Of a stretch of 64,000 nucleotides of DNA, positions 40,795 through 50,464 are shown one piece after another. The notes beneath the pieces were generated by a model, which was given only the letters and a program-made list of their open reading frames with translations, was not told where the DNA came from and made no database searches. Within the stretch, counting starts at the first letter, position 1. Every line of letters starts with the position of its first letter. This stretch comes from AP-15 sp963799085 (GTDB lineage Bacteria; Pseudomonadota; Alphaproteobacteria; ATCC43930; CGMCC-115725), in NCBI GenBank assembly GCA_963799085.1, contig CAWCWA010000016.1, forward strand, positions 1 to 64,000, in the 5' to 3' direction. The translations under genes and the position numbers were made by a program.

Positions 40795-42897
40795 ATGTCC
40801 ATGACGGAACCTTCGTACACCCGCAAGCAGATGCCGGTCGCGACGCTGACCGATCCGGCCATCCTGTGGCCGGCAATCGGCGGCGCCTTCGGCAAGCTCG
40901 ACCCGCGCCTGATGGTGCGCAACCCGGTCATGTTCGCGGTCGAGGTGGTCGCCGGGCTGACGACATTGCTGTTCCTGCGCGATCTTGTGACCGGCGCCGG
41001 CGGCCTGGGCTTCGCGTTCCAGATCAATCTGTGGCTGTGGTTTACCGTCCTCTTCGCCAATTTCGCCGAGGCGGTGGCCGAGGGGCGCGGCAAGGCGCAG
41101 GCCGCCACCCTGCGCAAATCCAAGACCGAGACGATGGCGAAGCTGCTGTCAGAGGACGGCGCCACGACGCCAATCGCCGGCAGCTCGCTCAAACCCGGCG
41201 ACATCGTGCTGGTCGAGGCGGGCGACATCATCCCCTCCGACGGCGAGGTCGTCGAAGGCGTCGCTTCGGTGAACGAGGCGGCGATCACCGGGGAATCGGC
41301 GCCCGTTATCCGCGAAAGCGGCGGCGACCGGTCGGCCGTCACCGGCGGCACCGAGGTCATCTCCGACTGGATCAAGGTGCGGATCACCGCAGCGCCCGGC
41401 TCGACCTTTCTCGATCGCATGATTGCGCTCGTCGAAGGGGCCGAGCGCCAAAAGACGCCGAACGAGATTGCCCTCAACATTTTGCTCGCCGGCATGACGA
41501 TCATTTTCGTCATCGCGGTCGCGACGATCCCGAGCTTCGTCTCCTACGCCGGCGGCAAGCTTGCCGTACTAGTCCTGGTCGCGCTGTTCGTGACACTGAT
41601 CCCGACGACGATCGGCGCCCTGCTCTCGGCGATCGGCATCGCGGGCATGGACCGCCTCGTGCGCTTCAACGTCCTGGCAATGTCGGGGCGGGCGGTCGAG
41701 GCGGCCGGCGATGTCGACACGCTGCTGCTCGACAAGACCGGCACGATCACCCTTGGCAACCGGCAGGCCACCGAATTTCTGCCCTTGTCCGGGATCGACG
41801 CACGCGATCTGGCCGATGCGGCCCAGCTCGCCTCGCTGTCCGACGAGACGCCGGAGGGTCGCTCGATCGTCGTGTTGGCCAAGGAAAGATACGGCATCCG
41901 CGGCCGCGACATGGCCCCGCTCAATGCCCGGTTTATTCCGTTCTCGGCGCAGACGCGGATCAGCGGCATCGACGTCGAAGGCTCCACGATCCGCAAGGGC
42001 GCGGTCGATGCGGTGCTGACCCATACCGATGGCGCGGCGGCGACGCGGGGCAACGTGGCGGTCACACTGGCTCCGAACCCAGCGGTGCGGGAGCTGCAAA
42101 CCTTCGCCGAACAGATCGCCCGGCAGGGCGGCACGCCGCTCGCGGTCGCCAAGGACGGTCGCCTCCTGGGCGTCATCCACCTGAAGGACATCGTCAAGGG
42201 CGGCATCCGCGAGCGATTTGCGGCGCTGCGCACGATGGGAATCCGCACGGTCATGATCACCGGCGACAACCCGATGACCGCTGCGGCGATCGCCGCCAAA
42301 TCCGGGGTCGACGATTTCCTGGCGCAGGCGACCCCGGAGGACAAGCTCAAGCTGATCCGCGGGGAGCAGGCGCAAGGGAAGCTCGTCGCGATGTGCGGCG
42401 ACGGCACCAACGACGCGCCGGCCCTGGCGCAGGCGGATGTCGGCGTGGCGATGAACACCGGCACGATGGCAGCGCGAGAAGCCGGCAACATGGTCGATCT
42501 CGACAGCGATCCGACGAAGCTCATCGAGATCGTCGAGATCGGCAAACAATTGCTGATGACCCGCGGCGCGCTGACCACCTTTTCGATTGCCAACGACGTC
42601 GCAAAATACTTCGCGATCATTCCTGCGATGTTCGTCGCGTTCTATCCCCAATTGCAGCCGCTCAACATCATGCGCCTCGCGACGCCGCATAGCGCGATCC
42701 TGTCGGCGATAATCTTCAACGCGCTGATCATCATCGCGTTGATCCCACTAGCGCTGCGCGGCGTCGCCTACCGGCCGGTCGGGGCCGCCAACATCCTGCG
42801 CCGTAACCTGATGATCTACGGCATCGGCGGCATCATCGTGCCGTTTGTCGGCATCAAACTGATCGATCTGGCGGTAACCGCGATCGGCCTCGCCTGA
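40795..42897 (+). CDS. kdpB: Potassium-transporting P-type ATPase subunit KdpB
   Basis: The 700-residue catalytic subunit of KdpFABC. The phosphorylation motif DKTGTITLGNR places the acceptor aspartate at about residue 313. The actuator-domain motif appears as NEAAITGESAPV (TGES), and the hinge as MCGDGTNDAPALAQADVGVAM. ATP-binding-domain residues include KGAVDAVL. It is intact. It uses ATP to drive potassium passed from KdpA. It is followed by kdpC after 19 bp. Confidence 0.98.
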   Translation: MSMTEPSYTRKQMPVATLTDPAILWPAIGGAFGKLDPRLMVRNPVMFAVEVVAGLTTLLFLRDLVTGAGGLGFAFQINLWLWFTVLFANFAEAVAEGRGKAQAATLRKSKTETMAKLLSEDGATTPIAGSSLKPGDIVLVEAGDIIPSDGEVVEGVASVNEAAITGESAPVIRESGGDRSAVTGGTEVISDWIKVRITAAPGSTFLDRMIALVEGAERQKTPNEIALNILLAGMTIIFVIAVATIPSFVSYAGGKLAVLVLVALFVTLIPTTIGALLSAIGIAGMDRLVRFNVLAMSGRAVEAAGDVDTLLLDKTGTITLGNRQATEFLPLSGIDARDLADAAQLASLSDETPEGRSIVVLAKERYGIRGRDMAPLNARFIPFSAQTRISGIDVEGSTIRKGAVDAVLTHTDGAAATRGNVAVTLAPNPAVRELQTFAEQIARQGGTPLAVAKDGRLLGVIHLKDIVKGGIRERFAALRTMGIRTVMITGDNPMTAAAIAAKSGVDDFLAQATPEDKLKLIRGEQAQGKLVAMCGDGTNDAPALAQADVGVAMNTGTMAAREAGNMVDLDSDPTKLIEIVEIGKQLLMTRGALTTFSIANDVAKYFAIIPAMFVAFYPQLQPLNIMRLATPHSAILSAIIFNALIIIALIPLALRGVAYRPVGAANILRRNLMIYGIGGIIVPFVGIKLIDLAVTAIGLA

Positions 42898-42916
42898 CCC
42901 CCAAGGACGTTCCCTC

Positions 42917-43522
42917 ATGTTGCAGGAAATCCGCCCCGCCATCGTGATGACCGTCGTCATGACGGTCATCACCGGCCTCATCTACCCGCTCGGCATGACC
43001 GGCATCGCCCAGGTGGTCTTTCCGCGCCAGGCCGACGGCAGCCTGATCGAGCGCAACGGCAAGGTCATCGGCTCGGCGCTGATCGGGCAGAATTTCACAT
43101 CGGACAGATACTTCCACGGCAGGCCCTCGGCGACCAGCGAGCCTGATCCCAAAGATCCGACCAAGTCGATCCCGACGCCCTACGCCGCCGACAATTCCGC
43201 CGGTTCCAACCTTGGTCCGACCTCGAAGGCGTTAATCGATCGTATCAAGGCGGATGCCGCCAAGCTGCAAAAGGAGAATCCCGGGACACCGGTACCGGTC
43301 GATCTCGTGACCACCTCCGGCAGCGGTCTCGATCCCGACATCACGCTGGCCGGGGCACTGTTCCAGGCACCGCGCGTCGCCAAAACCCGCGGCCTCTCGC
43401 AGGACCAGGTCCGACAGCTGGTCGAAACCCATGTCGCCGGACGATTTCTCGGCGTCATCGGCGAGCCCTATGTCAATGTGCTGAAGCTCAACCTGGCGCT
43501 CGATGCCCTGCAAAAAAGGTGA
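42917..43522 (+). CDS. kdpC: Potassium-transporting ATPase subunit KdpC
   Basis: A 201-residue subunit with one N-terminal transmembrane helix (IVMTVVMTVITGLIYPLGMT) and a periplasmic domain. Family motifs are GSALIGQNFTSDRYFHGRPS, then SGSGLDPDITLAGALFQAPR and FLGVIGEPYVNVLKLNLALD. KdpC helps couple KdpA and KdpB. Length matches the E. coli protein (190). It is separated from kdpD by 39 bp. Confidence 0.97.
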   Translation: MLQEIRPAIVMTVVMTVITGLIYPLGMTGIAQVVFPRQADGSLIERNGKVIGSALIGQNFTSDRYFHGRPSATSEPDPKDPTKSIPTPYAADNSAGSNLGPTSKALIDRIKADAAKLQKENPGTPVPVDLVTTSGSGLDPDITLAGALFQAPRVAKTRGLSQDQVRQLVETHVAGRFLGVIGEPYVNVLKLNLALDALQKR

Positions 43523-43561
43523 CGATCGGGCGGCGAGGCGAAACAGGCATACCCTATCGCG

Positions 43562-46300
43562 GTGAGCGCGAGGGTTCCGACGGGCGAGATGGACGACCGA
43601 CTGGAACATGAACGCCGCCCGTCCCCGGAGGCGCTGCTGCGGCGGGCGGCCCGGGAAACGCGCGGCCGCCTGAAGATCTTTCTCGGTGCGGCGCCGGGCG
43701 TCGGCAAGACCTACGAGATGCTGGCGACCGCACAGGCGAAGCGGCGCGAAGGTGTGGATCTGGCGGTCGGTATTGTCGAAACGCACGGCCGGAAGGAGAC
43801 CGAGGCGCTGCTCGACGGGCTCGAGACCGTCCCGCGGCAGCGCATCGAGTACAAAGGACGCTGGCTCGCGGAGATGGACCTCGACGCCATCCTCAGACGT
43901 CGGCCGCAACTCGTGCTGGTCGACGAACTCGCCCACAGCAACGCTCCCGGCAGCCGGCACCCGAAGCGCTATATGGATGTCGAGGAGCTGCTCGGCGTTG
44001 GCATCGATGTCTATGCGACGCTGAACATCCAGCACGTCGAGAGCCTCAATGACGTGGTGGCGAAGATCACCCAAATCCGCGTCCGCGAGACTGTACCGGA
44101 TTCGGTCATTGACCGGGCCGATGAAATCGAGCTCGTTGATCTCACCCCCGGCGACCTGATCCAGCGGTTGCGCGAAGGCAAGGTCTATGTGCCGCAACAT
44201 GCCGAGCGGGCCATCCGACACTACTTCCAGCCGGGCAATCTCACCGCCTTGCGCGAACTTGCCCTGCGCCGCACGGCGCAACGCGTCGACGACCAGATGG
44301 TCGACTACATGCGGGCACACGCGATCGCTGGGCCATGGGCCGCCGGCGAGCGGGTGCTGGTGGGCGTCAACGAGGATCCGAGCTGCGCAGCTGTGGTCCG
44401 TTATGCGCGACGGTTGGCCGACCGCCTGCGTGCGCCGTGGAGCGCCATCCACATCGAAACCTCGCGCACGCAGCGGCTGTCATCGGCGGAACGCGACCGC
44501 ATCGCGGAAAGTCTGCGGTTGGCGGAGCGGCTGGGCGGAGAAGCTTTGACCGTGCCCGGTATAAACGTCAGCGAGGGCATGATCGCGTACGCGCGCGCCA
44601 ACAACTTCACCCATATGGTGATCGCCAAATCGCGGCGCCCCCGCTGGTCGGAGTGGGTGCGTGGTTCGGTGACCCACCAGCTGATCCGGCAGGCCGACGA
44701 TATCAGCGTGCATGTGATCGCGGAGCGGCCGGAGCCGCCGAACAAGACCGCACACCCCGCGGAGCCCTCAGAAGGGCGCCGCCCACCGCTCGAGATGAAG
44801 CCCTATATCGGGACGTTCGGATTTGTCGCGATCGCCCTCGGTGTCGGTATCGGACTTCAGCAATTCCTTGCCGTCTCGAACATCAGCCTTGTTTTTCTGA
44901 CCGCGGTGCTCGCCGTCGCCATCGCATATGGCCTCTTGCCATCGCTGTTGGCCTCCCTGCTCAGTGTCCTTGCCTACAATTTCTTCTTTTTCCCGCCGCT
45001 ATATACATTCACTATTGCCGACCCCGAAAACGTCGTCGCGTTGTTTTTCTTTGGCGTCGTGGCGGTCATCGTCAGCAACCTTGCGGCTCGCATTCGCGCC
45101 CAGGCCGTCACTGCCCGGCAGCGCGCCAATACCACCGAGGATCTCTATCTGTTCGCCCGCAAGCTCGCCGGCTCGGTCATCCTCGATGATCTGCTATGGG
45201 CCACCGCCTTCCAGATCGCCTCGATGCTGAAGGTCAATGTCGTGCTGCTTCTGCCCGAAGGCGACATGGTCGCGGTGCGCGCCGCCTACCCGCCCGAAGA
45301 CACATTGGACGGCGCCGACTTGGCCGCGGCCAAATGGTGCTGGCAGAACAACCAGCCGGCCGGCCGCGGCGCCGATACGCTGCCCGGAGCAAAGCGCCTG
45401 TTCCTGCCGATGCGCACCGGCAGCGGGCCGGTCGGCATCGTCGGGCTCGACAGCGATCGCCCGGGGCCGTTGCTGACACCCGATCAGCGGCGCCTCTTCA
45501 ATGCGCTCGCGGATCAGGCGGCGCTGGCCATCGAGCGGATCGGTCTGGCCCAGGATGTGCAGCAGGCTCGTCTGGCGGCCGAGGCGGAGAAACTGCGCGC
45601 TGCCCTCTTGACCTCGATCTCCCATGATTTGCGGACGCCGCTCGCCTCCGTGTTGGGCTCCGCCACCAGCCTCAAGAACTATCGCGCCACGCTCTCCGAG
45701 ACGGCGCAGGACGAGCTGATCGGGACGATCCAGGAAGAGGCCGAACGCCTCAATCGCTTTATCGCCAATCTCCTCGACATGACCCGGCTCGAAGCCGGTG
45801 CGGTCGAGCCCAAATCCGACATGGTCGATATTGCCGATATCGTCGGCAGCGCGCTCGGGCGGGCGCGCAATGTCCTTGGGCAGCATCGTGCAGTTGTGGA
45901 GCTGAGCCGCGACTTGCCGATGCTGAAGCTGGATCCCGTACTGTTCGAACAGGTGCTGTTCAACCTTCTGGACAATGCCGCCAAGTACACCCCTCCGGGA
46001 ACCGAGATCCGTCTGTCGGCGCGGCGCGATGGGCATGCCCTTCTGCTCCAGGTGATCGACGAAGGCCCGGGCATTCCAGCAGCCGACCTGGAACGCATCT
46101 TCGACAAGTTCTACCGTGCGCAGGCCGCCGATAACCGAAGAGTCGGGACAGGGCTTGGCCTTGCCATTTGCCGCGGCTTCGTCGAGGCGATGGGCGGCAC
46201 GATCGTCGCAGGGAACCGCGAGGATCGGCGGGGCGCGGTGTTCACGATCCGCTTCCCGGCCCCCGTCGATGGCGAGACAAAAAGGGAAATCGCCGCATGA
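43562..46300 (+). CDS. kdpD: Osmosensitive potassium-channel sensor histidine kinase KdpD
   Basis: A 912-residue sensor. The N-terminal KdpD domain has Walker A GAAPGVGKT (residues 42-50) and Walker B LVLVDELAHSNAPGSRHPKR. Next comes a universal-stress-protein-like domain (about 260-380), four membrane helices (about 420-510), a GAF-like region, the HisKA box SISHDLRTPLASVLGS with the phosphorylated histidine at about 688, and an HATPase domain (NLLDNAAKYTPPGTEI, DEGPGIP, GTGLGLAI). The start is GTG 43562 or ATG 43589. It overlaps kdpE by ATGA, so the two are translationally coupled. It senses low potassium and phosphorylates KdpE. Confidence 0.97.
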   Translation: MSARVPTGEMDDRLEHERRPSPEALLRRAARETRGRLKIFLGAAPGVGKTYEMLATAQAKRREGVDLAVGIVETHGRKETEALLDGLETVPRQRIEYKGRWLAEMDLDAILRRRPQLVLVDELAHSNAPGSRHPKRYMDVEELLGVGIDVYATLNIQHVESLNDVVAKITQIRVRETVPDSVIDRADEIELVDLTPGDLIQRLREGKVYVPQHAERAIRHYFQPGNLTALRELALRRTAQRVDDQMVDYMRAHAIAGPWAAGERVLVGVNEDPSCAAVVRYARRLADRLRAPWSAIHIETSRTQRLSSAERDRIAESLRLAERLGGEALTVPGINVSEGMIAYARANNFTHMVIAKSRRPRWSEWVRGSVTHQLIRQADDISVHVIAERPEPPNKTAHPAEPSEGRRPPLEMKPYIGTFGFVAIALGVGIGLQQFLAVSNISLVFLTAVLAVAIAYGLLPSLLASLLSVLAYNFFFFPPLYTFTIADPENVVALFFFGVVAVIVSNLAARIRAQAVTARQRANTTEDLYLFARKLAGSVILDDLLWATAFQIASMLKVNVVLLLPEGDMVAVRAAYPPEDTLDGADLAAAKWCWQNNQPAGRGADTLPGAKRLFLPMRTGSGPVGIVGLDSDRPGPLLTPDQRRLFNALADQAALAIERIGLAQDVQQARLAAEAEKLRAALLTSISHDLRTPLASVLGSATSLKNYRATLSETAQDELIGTIQEEAERLNRFIANLLDMTRLEAGAVEPKSDMVDIADIVGSALGRARNVLGQHRAVVELSRDLPMLKLDPVLFEQVLFNLLDNAAKYTPPGTEIRLSARRDGHALLLQVIDEGPGIPAADLERIFDKFYRAQAADNRRVGTGLGLAICRGFVEAMGGTIVAGNREDRRGAVFTIRFPAPVDGETKREIAA

Positions 46301-46995
46301 TCGGCAAGGCTGCGCCGCTGAAGATACTCGTCGTTGATGACGAACCCGCGATCCGCCGCTTTCTCCGAACCAGCCTCTCAGCGCAGGGCTATCAGGTCAC
46401 CGAGGCGGAGAATGGCGTCGGTGCGCTTGAGATGCTCGGGCGCGGCGCCGCCGACATCCTGGTGCTCGATCTCGGGCTCCCCGATATCGACGGAGTGGAG
46501 ATCATCGAGCGCATCCGCGGCCAGGCTTCGCCGCTGCCGATCATCGTGCTGTCGAGCCGCACCGACGAGGCCGGCAAGGTCAACGCCCTCGACCTCGGCG
46601 CCGACGATTACGTTACCAAGCCGTTCGGCATGGACGAATTGCTGGCGCGGATCAGGGCCGCGCTGCGCCACCGCTTGCAGCAGGAGGGCGAGCAGCCCGT
46701 GTTCCAGTGCGGCGAACTCACGATGGACCTGGTGCGCCGCGTGGTTGCGGTGAGCGGCCGCGAGGTGAAACTGACGCCGCGCGAATACGACCTGCTCCGG
46801 CTGTTCGTCGCGCACGCCGGCAAGGTGCTGACGCACAGATTCATCTTGCGAGAGGTCTGGGGCGGGGAAGGCGACGTGCAGTATCTCCGGGTCTACATTC
46901 GCACGCTGCGCCAAAAGATCGAGCCGGACCCCGAACAGCCGCGTTATATCCTAACCGAGCAAGGGGTCGGGTACCGCATGCGCGCCCCGGAATAA
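46297..46995 (+). CDS. kdpE: Response regulator KdpE
   Basis: An OmpR-type regulator of 232 residues. The receiver domain has the acidic pair VVDDEP and phosphoacceptor D58 in LVLDLGLPDIDG, with K in DYVTKPFGMDELLARIR. The C-terminal winged helix contains LTPREYDLLRLFVAHAGKVL and TEQGVGYRMRAPE. The start ATG lies in the kdpD stop codon overlap. It activates kdpFABC transcription under potassium limitation; the candidate binding box is upstream of 38836. Confidence 0.97.
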   Translation: MIGKAAPLKILVVDDEPAIRRFLRTSLSAQGYQVTEAENGVGALEMLGRGAADILVLDLGLPDIDGVEIIERIRGQASPLPIIVLSSRTDEAGKVNALDLGADDYVTKPFGMDELLARIRAALRHRLQQEGEQPVFQCGELTMDLVRRVVAVSGREVKLTPREYDLLRLFVAHAGKVLTHRFILREVWGGEGDVQYLRVYIRTLRQKIEPDPEQPRYILTEQGVGYRMRAPE

Positions 46996-47014
46996 CTGAC
47001 TGAGGCGCTCCCTG

Positions 47015-47476
47015 GTGGACATCGCCGATCTGATCAGCCCGGAATGTGTGGTCGCCGCGCTGCCGACAGCCGACAAGGCGCAGGTGCTGCGCGAGTTGTC
47101 GCAGCAGGCCGCGCGACTTCTGCATATCGACCCGCAAGCGATCCTCGACGCGGTGCGATCGCGCGAGGAGCTTGGCTCGACCGGCGTCGGTCAGGGGGTA
47201 GCGCTGCCGCATGCCCGGATCAGCGGACTCGAGCGCTTTTGCGGACTGTTTGCGCGGCTGGAGCGACCGATCGAATTCGACGCGATCGATGGCCGGGCGG
47301 TTGACCTCGTGTTCCTGTTGCTGATCCCCGAGCACGCGTGCAGCGATCATCTGACCGCGCTTGCCCTGGTGGCGCGGCGCTTGCGCGACCGCCAAGTGGC
47401 CGCGCGCTTGCGAGCCGCCAAGAACGCCGCCGGACTTTACGAATTGCTCACCGCGACTGCACCGGGCGCGACCTGA
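47015..47476 (+). CDS. PTS system EIIA-like protein (PtsN / fructose IIA type)
   Basis: A 153-residue EIIA domain starting with GTG (VDIADLISPECVVAALP). The phosphoacceptor histidine is H66 in GVALPHARISGL, and VDLVFLLLIPEHACSDHLTA is the conserved core. It lies 19 bp after kdpE. In E. coli and rhizobia the nitrogen-PTS protein EIIA-Ntr controls potassium uptake by binding KdpD or TrkA, so a dedicated copy next to kdpDE probably tunes the sensor. No EI or NPr gene is in the window. Confidence 0.9.
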   Translation: MDIADLISPECVVAALPTADKAQVLRELSQQAARLLHIDPQAILDAVRSREELGSTGVGQGVALPHARISGLERFCGLFARLERPIEFDAIDGRAVDLVFLLLIPEHACSDHLTALALVARRLRDRQVAARLRAAKNAAGLYELLTATAPGAT

Positions 47477-47696
47477 CGCGGAGTACCCGATAACATGGGC
47501 ATTTCGCTGATCTCCCAGGGTCGCCTTTTCTCGTTCCGGCCCGCGCCCCACACCGCCCTCTTGATGAGCCCGCGCCGAGCCCCGCCGAGGCGGAATCCTC
47601 GACGCACCTTCAGCTGTCGCCGCCCTTGCGGATAGTGCCATGGAACGGAATGACCGCTCATCATCGCGATCCAGCCGATCCTCAACGCTGCATTGA

Positions 47697-48533
47697 ATGA
47701 CGCCTTGGGGGCATGAAGAGCAGCTGCCGCCGGGAAGGCTGAGCGCCCGCTGTGGGTTCAGCAAGGAGACCTTCGCCGAATGCGCCGATTTCCGCGCCGT
47801 GCTCGACGAGACGGGCGCGCATTTCGTCGAGACGTTTGTGACCGCACCCTCGCCCGGCATCATCGCGGGCGCGATGAAGAACGAATATTACGACAGCGAG
47901 GCGGCCTATCTCGCCGCTCTGGGAGCGGCACTGCGCGAGGAATACGAGGCGATCGTCGACGCCGGCTTTCTGTTGCAGCTCGACTGCCCCGATCTGGCGC
48001 TCGAACGCCACCTTTCCTATCAGGACCGGCCGCTCGGCGATTTTCTCGGCTTTGTCGAGCGCGTCGTCGCGACGATCAACGGCGCCCTCGTCAACATCCC
48101 GCGCGAGGCGGTGCGGCTCCATGTCTGCTGGGGCAATTACGAGGGGCCGCACGATTGCGACGTGCCGCTCGCCGACATCCTGCCGATCTTGCAGCGGGCC
48201 AAGGTCGGCGCCTTCTTTCTGCCCTTCGCCAATCCGCGCCATGCGCACGAATACAAGGTGTTCGAGAAGATGCCGCTGGCGGACGACCAAATTCTGATCG
48301 CCGGCGTCGTCGACAGCCTGACCAATTTTGTCGAGCACCCCGAAGCCGTCGCCGACCGGCTCGAACGGGTGGCGCAAGTGGTGGGCGACCCCCACCGTGT
48401 CATCGCCGGCACCGATTGCGGCTTCGACACCTCGGCCGGCATGGGCCGTGTGGCCGAGGACGTCGTCTGGGCGAAGCTGCGCTCGCTCGCCGAGGGGGCG
48501 CGGATCGCGTCGGTCCGGTTCGGGATGGGTTAG
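47697..48533 (+). pseudogene. MetE C-terminal-domain-like methyltransferase, N-terminally truncated
   Basis: Homologous to the roughly 370-residue family resembling the catalytic half of cobalamin-independent methionine synthase. The retained parts are VETFVTAPSPGIIAGAMKNE, FLLQLDCPDLALERH, RLHVCWGNYEGPHDCDVPLA (zinc-site cysteine region), LIAGVVDSLTNFVEHPEAVA and VIAGTDCGFDTSAGMGRV. The beginning (usually TTHVGSLPRP and about 100 residues) is missing, and the region upstream shows no such sequence. The apparent start ATG at 47697 has no ribosome-binding site. It is probably a 5'-deleted gene. A 40-codon diverged fragment of the same family lies at 50192. Confidence 0.8.
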
Positions 48534-48581
48534 GCCTGCCCCCTCAGGCTTCCGGGGTCCCAAAAGAGGAGGAGGATTAAA

Positions 48582-49037
48582 ATGAAGGCAATTTTCCGCA
48601 GCGCTCTCGTCGCTGTCGCGTTGGCGCTGTTTGCTGCGCCGGGGCTTGCGACCGAGAAAGGGGCGAGCCATCGCATCGTGGTCCAGGTGAGCCAGAACGA
48701 TCCGGAACGGATGAACCTTGCCCTCACCAACAGTGAAAACGCGATCAAGTACTACAATGACAAAGGCGAGAGCATCGCGATCGAGATCGTCGCCTATGGG
48801 CCGGGTTTCAACATGCTGCGGGCGGACACTTCCCCGGTGAAAGACCGCATCAAGGCCATCAAGCTGTCGAACATTGGCGGCGACATCCGCTTTTCGGCCT
48901 GCCACAACACGCAGATGGCCATGCAGAAGCGAGAGGGACATCCGATCACGATCATTCCCGAGGCCACGGTAGTGCCCGCGGGCATCGTGCGTTTGACGCA
49001 GCTCGAGGAGCAGGGCTGGAGCTACATTCGCCCATAG
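48582..49037 (+). CDS. Exported DsrE-like protein
   Basis: A 151-residue protein with signal peptide MKAIFRSALVAVALALFAAP (cleavage after LATEKG likely) and a DsrE/DsrF-like fold: HRIVVQVSQNDPERMNLALT, NAIKYYNDKGESIAIEIVAY and a single cysteine in RFSACHNTQMAMQ. AGGAGGAGG precedes the ATG. Members of this group are periplasmic and associated with sulfur or thiol chemistry; a precise role is unknown. It is intact and stands alone. Confidence 0.85.
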   Translation: MKAIFRSALVAVALALFAAPGLATEKGASHRIVVQVSQNDPERMNLALTNSENAIKYYNDKGESIAIEIVAYGPGFNMLRADTSPVKDRIKAIKLSNIGGDIRFSACHNTQMAMQKREGHPITIIPEATVVPAGIVRLTQLEEQGWSYIRP

Positions 49038-49064
49038 CCCGGCCCTGGCCGGCTGGCTCCCCAG

Positions 49065-49108
49065 GCCGAACGCGTCGATAGAATGAGCCGAACGCGTCGA
49101 TAGAATGA
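49065..49108 (+). repeat. 22-bp perfect tandem duplication at a gene start
   Basis: Two identical 22-bp units (49065-49086 and 49087-49108), each beginning GCCGAACGCGTC and ending AGAATGA. The second unit contains the start codon of the substrate-binding protein gene at 49105. No good ribosome-binding site lies in either unit, so the duplication may have disturbed translation initiation. Confidence 0.85.
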
Positions 49109-50155
49109 AGGGATTCATCGCTCCACGTTCGAAATCTCTCGGCCAGGCCGGTCGGGGTGCTGCGGTGTCATCGTTGCCGGTAGGGCGCCGCGGCCTGTTG
49201 GCCGCGTTGCTATTGCTGGCGGCGAGGACGTCCTGGGGCCGCCTCGGACGGGCCGCCCGCGCGGATCGGCTGGCTCAAAATCCAAGGCCCGCAGCATAGC
49301 CCCGATCAATTAAAGGCGTTCCGCGAGGGCATGGCCGCGCTCGGTCTGATCGAAGGGCGCGACTACATACTTGAACAGCGTTATGCCGACAACGACAGGG
49401 CGCGGCTGCCGGGTCTCGCGACCGAGCTTGTGGGCAAGGGCGTCGGCATCATCGTGGCGACGAGCCAACCTTCGATTGTCGCCAGCGCGCGGGTGACCAA
49501 AACCGTGCCGGTGATCGGGCGCATGAACGACGACCCGGTCGTCGACGGCATGGCTCGGTCGCTGGCCCGGCCCGGCGGCAACATCACCGGCATCTACGCG
49601 ATGACCGAGGAACTGAACGCGAAGCGGCTCTCCTTGCTCAAGGAAGCCGCACCCTCGCTGCGTCGCGTCGGCGTCCTGCTGCAACCCAATTGGTCGAATG
49701 CGGAACACGATTGGCAAGTGGCGCTCGTGGCGGCGCGACGGCTCGATCTCGATCTCCTCGCCTTGAACGTCGGCTCCAGCGACGACATCACGGCGGCGTT
49801 CGAGGAGGCGTCGGCGCAAAAGGCGGACGGGATCATGACCTTCCGCAACCCCACCGTCGTCACCTACCTCGAGCTGATTGCCGAGCTGTGCCAAAAGCAC
49901 CGGCTTCCCGCCGTGTTCGACGCGCGCGAATACGTCGCTGCCGGCGCCTTGATGTCCTACGGACCCAATCTCGACGCGATCTACCGCCAGCTGGCTGGCT
50001 ACGCGAAAAAGCTCCTCCATGGGACGCCGCCCGGCGAGCTGCCAATCGAGCAGCCGACAAAATTCGAGCTGGTGGTCAATCTCAAGACCGCCAAGGCGCT
50101 CGGCCTGACAATCCCGCTGTCGATCCTCGCTCGCGCCGACGAGGTGATCGCGTAA
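49105..50155 (+). pseudogene. ABC transporter substrate-binding protein (PF04392 type), frameshift after the signal peptide
   Basis: The N-terminus (MKGFIAPRSKSLGQ ... GRRGLLAALLLLAARTSWG) is a Tat-like signal. Near 49225 the frame shifts to GPPARIGWLKIQGPQHSPDQ, LKAFREGMAALGLIEGRDYI. The body then continues intact: SLARPGGNITGIY, KEAAPSLRRVGVLLQPNWSN, LPAVFDAREYVAAGALMSYG, IEQPTKFELVVNLKTAKALG and ends LARADEVIA. It is the second gene of this family in the window. The shift lies in a GGGG context and may be an error. No permease or ATPase genes are adjacent. Confidence 0.87.
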
Positions 50156-50191
50156 CCATCATCGAACACAGGCGGCAAGACGTTCTACAAA

Positions 50192-50311
50192 GCCGGCGTC
50201 GTCGACACCCTGACCAGTTTCGGCGCGCACCCCAAAGCCGCCGCCGCCCGGCTCGAACAGGCGGCAAGGGTCGTGGGCGAGCCGCGCCGTGTCATCGCCG
50301 CATTGGCATAA
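50192..50311 (+). pseudogene. Fragment of a MetE-like methyltransferase gene
   Basis: The 39 codons read AGVVDTLTSFGAHPKAAAAR, LEQAARVVGEPRRVIAALA then a stop. The matching stretch of the gene at 47697-48533 is AGVVDSLTNFVEHPEAVADR, LERVAQVVGDPHRVIAG. About two thirds of residues agree, so this is a diverged paralogue and not a recent duplicate. It begins 36 bp after the substrate-binding protein gene, lacks a start codon and ends in an early stop. Confidence 0.75.
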
Positions 50312-50464
50312 CGATGCTTAACCGCCTGACCTCGAATGCTGTCGAAATCGCTGACAAAACCATTCCACGCACCAGGAAATAATCTACAATACAATAAAAC
50401 TGGTACCGCCAGCCAAAGCGTGGGTCTTACAATTCTATGAACCAGGATAACTGAACCAACAGCG

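Noticed and set aside
40770..42692. 640-residue second-frame product inside kdpB
   Set aside because: An out-of-frame reading of the conserved kdpB gene, extremely arginine-rich.
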